Source of the DNA: Photobacterium malacitanum
GTDB taxonomy: Bacteria; Pseudomonadota; Gammaproteobacteria; Enterobacterales; Vibrionaceae
Direction: 5' to 3'
DNA: 64,000 bases
Assembly: GCF_900185615.1 (NCBI RefSeq)
Contig: NZ_FYAK01000005.1
Location: 62,001-126,000 of the forward strand
Shown here: piece by piece, positions 17,633 through 25,451 of the stretch
Layout of the letters: the number at the start of each line of letters is the position of its first letter
How positions within the stretch are numbered: position 1 is the first letter of the stretch
Program-made: the position numbers and the translations under genes
Notes under the pieces: generated by a model
The model's database searches: none
What the model was told of the DNA's origin: nothing
Seen by the model: only the letters and a program-made list of their open reading frames with translations

Positions 17633-18793
17633 ATGCTTGTTCCTCCACCACTCAGTTTATATGTGCACATTCCTTGGTGTGTTCAAAAGTGCCCCTATTG
17701 CGATTTTAATTCGCACGCACTAAAAACTGAATTGCCAGAACTTGATTATATTGATGCGCTAATTGACGATCTTGAAACCGATCTAATGGCCTACCAATTA
17801 GTTAACAGTCAGCGACCACTGCATTCAATTTTTATTGGTGGTGGTACACCAAGTTTGATCTCACCAGCTGAAATTGGTCGTCTACTGCAAGCCATTGAGG
17901 CTCGCATTCCTTTTAGTGACAATATTGAAATCACTATGGAAGCCAATCCAGGCACTGTTGAAGCAGGACGTTTTGAAGACTATCGCCAAGCAGGCGTGAA
18001 CCGAATTTCGATTGGTATTCAAAGTTTTCAAAACGACAAACTCCAGCGTTTAGGGCGTATCCATGGCCGTGACGAAGCGATCAAAGCCATTGAGTTGGCA
18101 AAGTCGGCGGGATTAAACAGTTTTAATACCGATCTGATGCACGGTTTGCCTGATCAATCGATAGCTGATGCGATCAGCGATCTCAAGCAAGCGATCGCAC
18201 TTGATCCACCGCATTTATCTTGGTATCAGCTAACGATTGAGCCCAATACTTTGTATTACTCAAAACCACCGACATTGCCTGATGACGATGACTTGTGGGA
18301 TATTTTTGAACAAGGACATGCACTATTAACCGCTGCTGGTTATCAACAATATGAAATCTCCGGCTACAGTAAGCCCAATAAGCAATGCCAACATAATCTT
18401 AATTATTGGCGCTTTGGCGATTACTTAGGCATCGGCTGTGGTGCCCATGGCAAGATCAGCTTTGATGATGGTCGAATTATACGTACGGTCAAAGTCAAAC
18501 ATCCACGTGGATATTTACAAGCGGATAAGCCTTATTTGAGTGAACAAATAGCGGTAGCTGACACTGAACGACCGTTTGAATTTTTTATGAACCGGTTTCG
18601 ATTATTAGAGGCATGTCCAAAGCAAGACTTTATCGATCGCACAGGCTTACCGTTGTCGGCAATAGCTGCCAATATTGAGTGGGCACTTAAACAAAATTAT
18701 TTAGTTGATAATGGCGATCAGTGGCAAATTACAGAACACGGTAAATTATTTTTAAACGATTTACTGGCTGCATTTGTTGAAGATGATGATTAG
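17633..18793 (+). CDS. hemW: Radical SAM heme chaperone HemW
   Basis: HemW is a radical SAM protein that binds heme and inserts it into respiratory enzymes; it was long misnamed as an oxygen-independent coproporphyrinogen oxidase. The 386 residues hold the CxxxCxxC cluster motif as CVQKCPYCDF near residue 16, the SAM-binding GGGTPSL near residue 67, and the C-terminal HemN-like domain. It lacks the extra cysteine and N-terminal extension of true HemN. It follows rdgB directly, as in E. coli, and ends in a terminator. Confidence 0.95.
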   Translation: MLVPPPLSLYVHIPWCVQKCPYCDFNSHALKTELPELDYIDALIDDLETDLMAYQLVNSQRPLHSIFIGGGTPSLISPAEIGRLLQAIEARIPFSDNIEITMEANPGTVEAGRFEDYRQAGVNRISIGIQSFQNDKLQRLGRIHGRDEAIKAIELAKSAGLNSFNTDLMHGLPDQSIADAISDLKQAIALDPPHLSWYQLTIEPNTLYYSKPPTLPDDDDLWDIFEQGHALLTAAGYQQYEISGYSKPNKQCQHNLNYWRFGDYLGIGCGAHGKISFDDGRIIRTVKVKHPRGYLQADKPYLSEQIAVADTERPFEFFMNRFRLLEACPKQDFIDRTGLPLSAIAANIEWALKQNYLVDNGDQWQITEHGKLFLNDLLAAFVEDDD

Positions 18794-18824
18794 CGTAATC
18801 TAAACGCTAAATGATACTGCCAAC

Positions 18825-18889
18825 AAAAAAGCGAGGGCTGGTCGTTAATGGTTATTCAACCATTACACCTCTAGTCTCTCGCTTTTTTT
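18825..18889 (+). terminator. hemW terminator, branched
   Basis: An outer stem aaaaaagcgag / ctcgcttttttt encloses an inner hairpin (aatggttattcaaccatt). The A and T runs on both ends would let it serve the convergent yggN-like gene as well. Confidence 0.8.
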
Positions 18890-18914
18890 ATCGCGGTCAT
18901 CATCAAGTATAACG

Positions 18915-19313
18915 TTATAATAAATTAACGCTTTGCCAGTTTTTCAGTGCTGGTATTTGTTGTCTTATTTGGCGCTCTTGTTGAATGCGTAAATTAACAA
19001 ACTGACACACTTTGGCATTTACATGCTGCCCATGCGATAGCAAATAAGGCAGATCATTACCAATGGTTTGGTAATATTGCACTAACAACTGCGTTTGGTC
19101 TGGATCAAGTTTTACTTTGTGAATATCAAAATATAGCTGACCATCATCTTTAACCACAAAAGTTTGCTTAGATTGCGATAGCGTCAGTGTATCATCGCTG
19201 ATACTGACACTATTGTGCCATTGTGGATCACACTCGCCAGCAATTAGGCTTGAGCTAAATAGCACCATCAAACCACCGCAGCCAATTGTACTCATGATAG
19301 TTTTTAATCCCAT
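18915..19313 (-). CDS. YggN-like (DUF2884) exported protein, short form
   Basis: A 132-residue protein with a signal peptide ending near SSSLIAG and a mature domain that resembles the N-terminal half of YggN (DUF2884), including the pattern of a cysteine soon after cleavage, then an ISDDTLTLSQ segment and a DDGQLYFD stretch. E. coli YggN has about 239 residues, so this one lacks the C-terminal half; no frame for the missing part is visible downstream. AAGGGGAAG lies just upstream of the ATG at 19313, which fixes the start. It sits near hemW and trmB-mutY, where yggN lies in enteric bacteria. Periplasmic location is predicted; function is unknown. Confidence 0.72.
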   Translation of the reverse strand: MGLKTIMSTIGCGGLMVLFSSSLIAGECDPQWHNSVSISDDTLTLSQSKQTFVVKDDGQLYFDIHKVKLDPDQTQLLVQYYQTIGNDLPYLLSHGQHVNAKVCQFVNLRIQQERQIRQQIPALKNWQSVNLL

Positions 19314-19367
19314 GCAACTTCCCCTTCTTAAAAGTGGGTAGCTGCACCTAGCCGCTGCATTTACCCA

Positions 19368-20288
19368 TTAAAAAATAGAACGTCCAATCCGTTGTGAAAG
19401 CTTCTCTAATACCGCAGTGCCTACTAATGAGTTACCTGATGGATCCAACTCCGGTGACCATACAGCAATGGTCATCTCTCCTGGCACAATAGCAACAATA
19501 CCGCCACCAACACCTGATTTACCCGGCATTCCGACGCGGTAAGCAAACTCTCCAGCACCATCATATAAACCACATGTCGCAAGCAATGCATTTATATGCT
19601 TACTTTGAGTTTGGCTAATAATTGGCGTTTTTGCACCTAAAGGCTGACCTTTATTTGCTAAATAAGAAAATGTTCGCGCTAAATCAACACAGCTCATCTT
19701 TAAAGCACAGTAACTAAAATAGTTATTTAGCACTGGCATTACTTCATTATTAAAGTTGCCAAATGAACGCATTAAATAAGCAATCGACGCATTACGATCA
19801 CTGTGTTGCATCTCTGAATTAGCAACCACTTTGTCGTATACGATATGTGGATTGCAGGATAATTCACGCACTAATTCCAACATTCGATACTGCGGCGCAC
19901 AGAGGCGACTATACAGCATGTCTGAGATAACAATCGCACCGGGATTAATAAACGGATTACGTGGAATACCATTTTCTAACTCGAGCTGAATCATCGAATT
20001 AAACGCCTGCCCTGATGGCTCTTTACCAACTCGCGACCACAATTCTTCTGGCTCATAGAGTGACATTGCTAGTGTTAGCGCTAAAACTTTGGAGATCGAT
20101 TGAATAGAAAAACTTTCTTGGCTATCGCCTGCTTGAATAATTTCACCATCGTTATAACACACCGCGATGCCCAACTTAGTTGCAGGAACTTCCGCTAACG
20201 CAGGAATATAGTCAGCCACTTTTCCTTGACCAATCAAAGGTCTAACTTCATCTAAAATGTCTTTTAGTAAGGTCTCTGTTGGCTTCAT
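19368..20288 (-). CDS. glsB: Glutaminase
   Basis: A full-length serine-dependent beta-lactamase-fold glutaminase of 306 residues (E. coli GlsB/YneH has 308). It converts glutamine to glutamate and ammonia in the cytoplasm. Visible motifs are the catalytic SxxK serine in [10 protein letters not shown] near residue 66, [10 protein letters not shown] near residue 114, and the C-terminal [16 protein letters not shown] near residue 258. It follows trmB on the minus strand, but a terminator lies between them, so it probably has its own promoter. Glutaminases of this type can contribute to acid resistance in E. coli. Confidence 0.96.
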   Translation of the reverse strand: MKPTETLLKDILDEVRPLIGQGKVADYIPALAEVPATKLGIAVCYNDGEIIQAGDSQESFSIQSISKVLALTLAMSLYEPEELWSRVGKEPSGQAFNSMIQLELENGIPRNPFINPGAIVISDMLYSRLCAPQYRMLELVRELSCNPHIVYDKVVANSEMQHSDRNASIAYLMRSFGNFNNEVMPVLNNYFSYCALKMSCVDLARTFSYLANKGQPLGAKTPIISQTQSKHINALLATCGLYDGAGEFAYRVGMPGKSGVGGGIVAIVPGEMTIAVWSPELDPSGNSLVGTAVLEKLSQRIGRSIF

Positions 20289-20307
20289 TTACTTCATCTC
20301 CAATAAC

Positions 20308-20333
20308 AAAAAAGCCAACAAAAGTTGGCTTTC
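20308..20333 (-). terminator. trmB terminator
   Basis: On the minus strand agccaact / agttggct with a short loop is followed by a run of T. It lies between trmB and glsB. Confidence 0.8.
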
Positions 20334-20392
20334 TAAATAAATAACGCAATAACAACTGCTACCCTAATCGATAGTCACAGCAATGTCTGCAA

Positions 20393-21130
20393 TTATTCAG
20401 TACGCATATACTTCATATCCCATACGCCATGACCTAGGCGATGACCGCGTGCTTCAAACTTAGTTAAAGGACGATCTTCTGGGCGTGCAATATAAGCGCC
20501 ATCGGTCGCTGTATTTTTATAGCCAGGCGCGGCATCCATTACTTCTACCATGTGCTCTGCGTAGTTTTCCCAGTCTGTTGCCATATGGAAAATACCGCCA
20601 ATTTTAAGCTTTTTACGTAGCATTTCAGCAAATTCAGGCTGAACGATACGGCGCTTATGGTGACGCGCTTTATGCCATGGGTCAGGGAAGAACAACTGCA
20701 CCATATCAAGGCTACCATCAGGGATCATGTGTTCAAATACTTCAACACCATCATGGCACATTACGCGTAAGTTAGTTAAATTAGCCGCTTCAGCGCCCAT
20801 TAAACAGTGACCAACACCTGGAGTGTGAACTTCGATACCAACGAAGTTTTTCTCTGGCGCCGCTTGTGCCATTTCAACCAATGATGCACCCATGCCAAAA
20901 CCGATTTCTAATACAACTGGCGCTTCACGGTTAAAGACTTGTGTCCAGTCCAGCATTTCAGTGGCGAAATCAATACCCATAGCTGGCCAGTTTTTTTCCA
21001 TCGCATTTTCTTGGCCCTTGGTTAAACGGCCTTCACGACGAACAAAACTACGGATCTTACGAACCATTTTGCCTTCATCGGTAAATTCAGTCAGGGTTAC
21101 GTCACCTGACTTTTTTGAAACTTCGCTCAT
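20393..21130 (-). CDS. trmB: tRNA (guanine-46-N7)-methyltransferase
   Basis: TrmB adds the N7-methyl group to G46 in the variable loop of many tRNAs, using S-adenosylmethionine. The 245 residues fit the family (E. coli 239). The SAM site is [15 protein letters not shown] near residue 73, and [18 protein letters not shown] near residue 146 is the tRNA-binding signature. It is divergent from mutY with a 251-bp spacer. The cytoplasmic enzyme has no unusual feature here. Confidence 0.97.
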   Translation of the reverse strand: MSEVSKKSGDVTLTEFTDEGKMVRKIRSFVRREGRLTKGQENAMEKNWPAMGIDFATEMLDWTQVFNREAPVVLEIGFGMGASLVEMAQAAPEKNFVGIEVHTPGVGHCLMGAEAANLTNLRVMCHDGVEVFEHMIPDGSLDMVQLFFPDPWHKARHHKRRIVQPEFAEMLRKKLKIGGIFHMATDWENYAEHMVEVMDAAPGYKNTATDGAYIARPEDRPLTKFEARGHRLGHGVWDMKYMRTE

Positions 21131-21381
21131 GCTAACTATCCAAACAAAAAAAGAAACGGAACGGCATTATCCAAAGTTATAGCCTCAATTCAAGTCTATC
21201 AATTGTGATAATCGCCAGTTTATGATGCAATCTTAGTCAATAACGTCATTATAGACGCCATTACATTAATGAGTTGCAGTATAAGGGATCGTCCCCACGG
21301 ACTCCAACTTTCCGCAACCTCATTCGATAATAAAGCACACTCCGGCATTGTTTAATGCCAATTTAGTAAAGTGAGTCCATT

Positions 21382-22434
21382 GTGAGTACAGCTTTTTCCG
21401 ACGCTATTTTAGCGTGGTATGATAAATTCGGCCGAAAAACCCTGCCATGGCAACACCAAAAGACCCCATATAAAGTATGGCTATCAGAAATCATGTTACA
21501 ACAAACTCAAGTTGCGACGGTGATCCCCTACTTTGAACGTTTTATGGCGCGCTTCCCTACCGTGGCTGATCTTGCCGCTGCCGAGCAAGATGAAGTGTTA
21601 CATTTGTGGACCGGGTTGGGCTATTACGCTCGTGCACGTAACCTTCACAAAGCAGCCCAATTGATTGTCGCTGAGCATAATGGTGAGTTTCCAACCACCA
21701 TTGAGGCAGTTGAAGCCCTGCCGGGTATCGGCCGTTCAACCGCAGGCGCAGTGTTATCACTATCATTAAAACAGCATCATCCTATTTTAGATGGCAACGT
21801 TAAGCGTACTTTAGCGCGTTGTTATGCCATCGAAGGTTGGCCGGGCAAAAAAACGGTTGAAAATGCGCTGTGGAAGATAGCGATTGAAAATACGCCAGCG
21901 ATTGGTGTTGAACGCTACAACCAAGCCATGATGGATATGGGCGCTATGATTTGTACTCGTAGCAAACCTAAATGCGATTTGTGCCCTATTGAAGCGCAAT
22001 GTATTGCCAAAGCACAACAACGACAAAGTGAATTTCCGGGCAAGAAACCCAAAAAAGTGATGCCAGAAAAACAAACCTGGTTTGCCATTTTACGTTATGG
22101 CGACAAAGTATGGCTTGAGCAACGTCCTCAAGAAGGTATTTGGGGCGGCTTATGGTGCTTTCCACAACATGATAATGACGATCTCAATGATCTTTTGTTG
22201 CAACAACTGGGACAGCCACAGACCATGATTGCCAGCCAGCAGCAATTAATCGCATTTAGACACACATTTAGTCATTATCATCTTGATATTGTGCCAGTAT
22301 TATTCACTTTAAACACTCTTCCTGATGTGATCCATCAGCGCCAAGGGCAATGGTATGATCTCCATGATCCGGCCAAAATTGGTTTAGCAGCACCGGTACA
22401 AAAGATCCTTGATGGATTGCTATACCCACACTGA
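21382..22434 (+). CDS. mutY: Adenine DNA glycosylase MutY
   Basis: MutY removes adenine mispaired with 8-oxoguanine and so prevents G:C to T:A changes. The 350 residues match E. coli MutY. The catalytic glutamate lies in [13 protein letters not shown] (near residue 37), the helix-hairpin-helix is [12 protein letters not shown] near residue 113, the 4Fe-4S ligands are in [17 protein letters not shown] near residues 193-209, and the C-terminal NUDIX-like domain (from about 230) reads the 8-oxoG. The gene precedes yggX, as is usual, since both respond to oxidative damage. Confidence 0.97.
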   Translation: MSTAFSDAILAWYDKFGRKTLPWQHQKTPYKVWLSEIMLQQTQVATVIPYFERFMARFPTVADLAAAEQDEVLHLWTGLGYYARARNLHKAAQLIVAEHNGEFPTTIEAVEALPGIGRSTAGAVLSLSLKQHHPILDGNVKRTLARCYAIEGWPGKKTVENALWKIAIENTPAIGVERYNQAMMDMGAMICTRSKPKCDLCPIEAQCIAKAQQRQSEFPGKKPKKVMPEKQTWFAILRYGDKVWLEQRPQEGIWGGLWCFPQHDNDDLNDLLLQQLGQPQTMIASQQQLIAFRHTFSHYHLDIVPVLFTLNTLPDVIHQRQGQWYDLHDPAKIGLAAPVQKILDGLLYPH

Positions 22435-22603
22435 TTACACGGATGTTATTCCAGCCTCGACCCTAGCCGCTACTGGTCGAGTCTGGTATAACTATTGCTA
22501 CAATACTGCTGCTATAAAAAACACTGCAGTTATAAAAAATACCGTCATTATAATTACAGCCTTTCTCGCTGTGATTGAATAATGCATGCATAAGGAATAT
22601 TCC

Positions 22604-22876
22604 ATGAGCCGTACTGTTTTTTGTGTCCATCTCCAACAAGATGCTGAAGGTTTAGATTTTCAATTGTATCCAGGTGAACTTGGTCAACGCATTTTTGATA
22701 GTATTTCAAAACAAGCGTGGGCACAGTGGCAAGCAAAACAAACCATGCTGATTAATGAAAAAAAACTTAATATGATGAATGCCGAACATCGCCAATTACT
22801 TGAGACAGAAATGGTTAATTTTTTGTTTGAAGGTAAAGATGTGGTGATTGATGGTTATACACCACCAACAAAATAA
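22604..22876 (+). CDS. yggX: Fe(2+)-trafficking protein YggX
   Basis: A 90-residue YggX protein that protects iron-sulfur enzymes from oxidants and may handle labile Fe(II). The ATG at 22604 gives the family N-terminus [20 protein letters not shown]; an earlier frame start at 22586 would add six residues. The conserved cysteine is C7. Later segments [20 protein letters not shown] and [14 protein letters not shown] are typical. It follows mutY by 169 bp and is probably in the same transcript. Cytoplasmic and monomeric. Confidence 0.96.
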   Translation: MSRTVFCVHLQQDAEGLDFQLYPGELGQRIFDSISKQAWAQWQAKQTMLINEKKLNMMNAEHRQLLETEMVNFLFEGKDVVIDGYTPPTK

Positions 22877-23005
22877 TATTGAGATCAAACAGATACTCCG
22901 CCGTAACTCAAACGGCGGAAAACATTAAAAAAAGTAAAAAATCACGCCACAACGAACAAAAAGTCAACACTCAAACATAATAATCATTTTTTATTAAAAA
23001 AAGGG

Positions 23006-23034
23006 TTGACGAAAAGGCTCAAAACCCTTTTAAT
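23006..23034 (+). promoter_or_regulatory. Promoter of tRNA array 1
   Basis: TTGACG (23006-23011) and TTTAAT (23029-23034) are separated by 17 bp and followed by a GC-rich discriminator (agcgcccc), typical of stringently controlled stable-RNA promoters. The first tRNA starts 12 bp after the -10. Confidence 0.85.
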
Positions 23035-23045
23035 AGCGCCCCGTT

Positions 23046-23121
23046 GCCTCGATAGCTCAGTCGGTAGAGCAGAGGATTGAAAATCCTCGTGTCGGTGGTT
23101 CGATTCCGCCTCGAGGCACCA
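23046..23121 (+). tRNA. tRNA-Phe (GAA), copy 1
   Basis: 76 nt, cloverleaf with anticodon GAA in loop TTGAAAA and encoded CCA end. First of eight genes in array 1. Confidence 0.98.
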
Positions 23122-23166
23122 TTTCTTCTCTTTTGAAGTTTGGTGTCAAGCAACGACAAAATCTGT

Positions 23167-23242
23167 TCCCTCTTAGTTCAGTCGGTAGAACGGCGGACTG
23201 TTAATCCGTATGTCACTGGTTCAAGTCCAGTAGAGGGAGCCA
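23167..23242 (+). tRNA. tRNA-Asn (GTT), copy 1
   Basis: 76 nt, anticodon GTT in loop CTGTTAA, acceptor TCCCTCT / AGAGGGA, encoded CCA. Confidence 0.98.
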
Positions 23243-23290
23243 CTATTTATTTCTTGGCTCAATAGAGCGGAGAGATTACAGAATTTATGT

Positions 23291-23366
<76 letters not shown>

Positions 23367-23421
23367 TTTATTCTCTTACTTCGGTAAGAAATGCAAAAAT
23401 AGCAATTTTATTGCTGTGTTT

Positions 23422-23497
23422 GCCTCGATAGCTCAGTCGGTAGAGCAGAGGATTGAAAATCCTCGTGTCGGTGGTTCGATTCCGCCTCGAGGCACCA
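23422..23497 (+). tRNA. tRNA-Phe (GAA), copy 2
   Basis: 76 nt, identical to copy 1; anticodon GAA; encoded CCA. Confidence 0.98.
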
Positions 23498-23543
23498 TAT
23501 TAAAATTTGATACGATTTATCGTGTTAAATAGTAAAAGTTAAT

Positions 23544-23619
23544 TCCCTCTTAGTTCAGTTGGTAGAACGGCGGACTGTTAATCCGTATGTCACTGGTTCA
23601 AGTCCAGTAGAGGGAGCCA
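23544..23619 (+). tRNA. tRNA-Asn (GTT), copy 2
   Basis: 76 nt; differs from copy 1 by one D-loop base (TTGG instead of TCGG); anticodon GTT; encoded CCA. Confidence 0.98.
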
Positions 23620-23667
23620 CTATTTATTTCTTAGCTCAATAGAGCGGAGAGATTACAGAATTTATGT

Positions 23668-23743
<76 letters not shown>

Positions 23744-23801
23744 TTTATTCTCTTGCTTCGGTAAGAAATGCAAAAGTAGAGACTTAACCATCACTACTTC
23801 T

Positions 23802-23877
23802 GCCTCGATAGCTCAGTCGGTAGAGCAGAGGATTGAAAATCCTCGTGTCGGTGGTTCGATTCCGCCTCGAGGCACCA
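23802..23877 (+). tRNA. tRNA-Phe (GAA), copy 3
   Basis: 76 nt, identical to copy 1; anticodon GAA; encoded CCA. Confidence 0.98.
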
Positions 23878-23923
23878 TATTAAAATTTGATACGATTTAT
23901 CGTGTCAAATAGTAAAAGTTAAT

Positions 23924-23999
23924 TCCCTCTTAGTTCAGTCGGTAGAACGGCGGACTGTTAATCCGTATGTCACTGGTTCAAGTCCAGTAGAGGGAGCCA
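23924..23999 (+). tRNA. tRNA-Asn (GTT), copy 3
   Basis: 76 nt, anticodon GTT, encoded CCA. Last gene of array 1, followed at once by a terminator. Confidence 0.98.
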
Positions 24000-24005
24000 A
24001 ACAAG

Positions 24006-24035
24006 AAAGCCCGCAAGCAATTGCGGGCTTTTTTA
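24006..24035 (+). terminator. Terminator of tRNA array 1
   Basis: aaagcccgcaa / ttgcgggcttt with a short loop is followed by TTTTTT, 7 bp after the last tRNA. Confidence 0.92.
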
Positions 24036-24100
24036 CGTCTGGATTTTGGCAAAAAAACAAAACGGCATTGATCAGGCTTTTATACCATCACGATAATGCC

Positions 24101-24172
24101 ATCTTCGTTCAGTTGGCGACACGTTATGAGAAGCTTGACGGACAGCTAATCCGTCTATCACTGCCTATTATC
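24101..24172 (+). pseudogene. Decayed tRNA-Asn relic
   Basis: The D-arm half (tcttcgttcagttggcgacac) and the anticodon-to-variable half (gacggacagctaatccgt then ctatcactg) match tRNA-Asn closely, separated by 14 extra bases (gttatgagaagctt). The anticodon loop has become CAGCTAA, losing the universal U33, and the T-arm and acceptor end are gone; the dispersed repeat begins there. It cannot fold as a working tRNA. Confidence 0.65.
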
Positions 24173-24291
24173 TGTGTGATCTCTTCACAGCGTTATTGAG
24201 CCTAAAAGGCATCAGCTAAAATAATCAATCTACAACGCGTGAATAGTAGATTCCCTATCGCCCTCGCGGGCATTCACTGTCGGGTATGACG
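24146..24291 (+). repeat. Dispersed ~150-bp element, copy A
   Basis: This stretch aligns over about 145 bp with the reverse complement of 63401-63553. The best block is ctacaacgcg, then a short divergent part, then cctatcgccctcg and gggcattcactgt, ending near tatgacg. It has no coding frame and resembles a non-autonomous or REP-like intergenic element. Confidence 0.7.
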
Positions 24292-24470
24292 ATAAATTAG
24301 ACTTGTATGCCACCACTACTTTTTATCAAACACTTTTTCTTAACGCTTTTAGCGCATAATTAGCCTCTTCCACTGTGACTGACAAACACCGAAAAACCCA
24401 ACAATTAAGCGCAAAATAACAGCAATTAGGATAAAAAAGACAATGTTGATAACTATTTAAAAAAAAACCA

Positions 24471-24499
24471 TTGACGAAAAGCTCAAAAACCTTTTTAAT
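24471..24499 (+). promoter_or_regulatory. Promoter of tRNA array 2
   Basis: TTGACG (24471-24476), 17-bp spacer, TTTAAT (24494-24499). It is a near copy of the array 1 promoter and lies 10 bp before the first tRNA. Confidence 0.82.
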
Positions 24500-24509
24500 G
24501 CGCTCCGTT

Positions 24510-24585
24510 GCCTCGATAGCTCAGTCGGTAGAGCAGAGGATTGAAAATCCTCGTGTCGGTGGTTCGATTCCGCCTCGAGGCACCA
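24510..24585 (+). tRNA. tRNA-Phe (GAA), copy 4
   Basis: 76 nt, identical to copy 1; anticodon GAA; encoded CCA. First gene of array 2; its 45-bp downstream spacer also equals that of copy 1. Confidence 0.98.
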
Positions 24586-24630
24586 TTTCTTCTCTTTTGA
24601 AGTTTGGTGTCAAGCAACGACAAAATCTGT

Positions 24631-24706
24631 TCCCTCTTAGTTCAGTCGGTAGAACGGCGGACTGTTAATCCGTATGTCACTGGTTCAAGTCCAGTAGAGG
24701 GAGCCA
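24631..24706 (+). tRNA. tRNA-Asn (GTT), copy 4
   Basis: 76 nt, identical to copy 1; anticodon GTT; encoded CCA. Confidence 0.98.
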
Positions 24707-24754
24707 CTATTTATTTCTTGGCTCAATAGAGCGGAGAGATTACAGAATTTATGT

Positions 24755-24830
<76 letters not shown>

Positions 24831-24885
24831 TTTATTCTCTTACTTCGGTAAGAAATGCAAAAATAGCAATTTTATTGCTGTGTTT

Positions 24886-24961
24886 GCCTCGATAGCTCAG
24901 TCGGTAGAGCAGAGGATTGAAAATCCTCGTGTCGGTGGTTCGATTCCGCCTCGAGGCACCA
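24886..24961 (+). tRNA. tRNA-Phe (GAA), copy 5
   Basis: 76 nt, identical to copy 1; anticodon GAA; encoded CCA. The block shared with array 1 ends shortly after it. Confidence 0.98.
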
Positions 24962-25007
24962 TATTAAAGATAATGAGTCAGCTCATTATTTAAAAAGAAT
25001 TTAGTGT

Positions 25008-25083
<76 letters not shown>

Positions 25084-25090
25084 TCTTTTG

Positions 25091-25120
25091 AAAGCCTCAT
25101 CTTTGATGAGGCTTTTTTTT
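25091..25120 (+). terminator. Terminator of tRNA array 2
   Basis: aaagcctcat / atgaggcttt with a short loop is followed by TTTTT, 8 bp after the last tRNA. Confidence 0.92.
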
Positions 25121-25132
25121 CGTCTGAAGAAA

Positions 25133-25292
25133 GGGTTCGAGGGTTCGAGGGTTCGAGGGTTCGAGGGTTCGAGGGTTCGAGGGTTCGAGGGTTCGAGGGT
25201 TCGAGGGTTCGAGGGTTCGAGGGTTCGAGGGTTCGAGGGTTCGAGGGTTCGAGGGTTCGAGGGTTCGAGGGTTCGAGGGTTCGAGGGTTCGA
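25133..25292. repeat. Perfect tandem array of 20 copies of gggttcga
   Basis: Twenty uninterrupted 8-bp units with no mismatch cover exactly 160 bp. All six frames are open through it, which creates false open frames with 8-residue repeats. It lies 13 bp after the T tract of the tRNA terminator. The unit contains ggttcga, the sequence of the tRNA T-loop. Confidence 0.97.
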
Positions 25293-25359
25293 AATTTTCA
25301 GTACCAGCAACATCATTGTCAATAATAATCTTGCTACAGCCCTTACTTCGCCCCTGCCA

Positions 25360-25450
25360 TACCTAGCTTCTGCTCTTCCTCACCCCTGCTCTTACTCGTC
25401 TCTGCTCTTCCTCGCCTCTCGAAAACTCGCCCTGCTATTACCTAGCTTCT
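25360..25450. repeat. Pyrimidine-rich degenerate repeat
   Basis: The + strand is built of words such as ctgctctt, cctcgcctctcgaaaact and ctagcttct. The 18-mer cctcgcctctcgaaaact (25410-25427) recurs exactly in reverse complement at 63286-63303, and with one change at 62291-62308. It ends at the mrcB stop codon. Confidence 0.75.
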
Positions 25451-25451
25451 A

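Larger units (their letters stand above)
24000..24509. other. Spacer between the two tRNA arrays
   Basis: This 510-bp spacer holds the terminator of array 1, a decayed tRNA-Asn, a dispersed repeat of about 150 bp and the promoter of array 2. I see no protein gene. Confidence 0.8.

Noticed and set aside
24101..24172. A functional tRNA with a GCT-like anticodon
   Set aside because: No U33, an insertion between the D and anticodon arms, and no T-arm or acceptor partner.
24471..24668. 65-codon open frame at the start of tRNA array 2
   Set aside because: It runs through the tRNA promoter and two tRNA genes.
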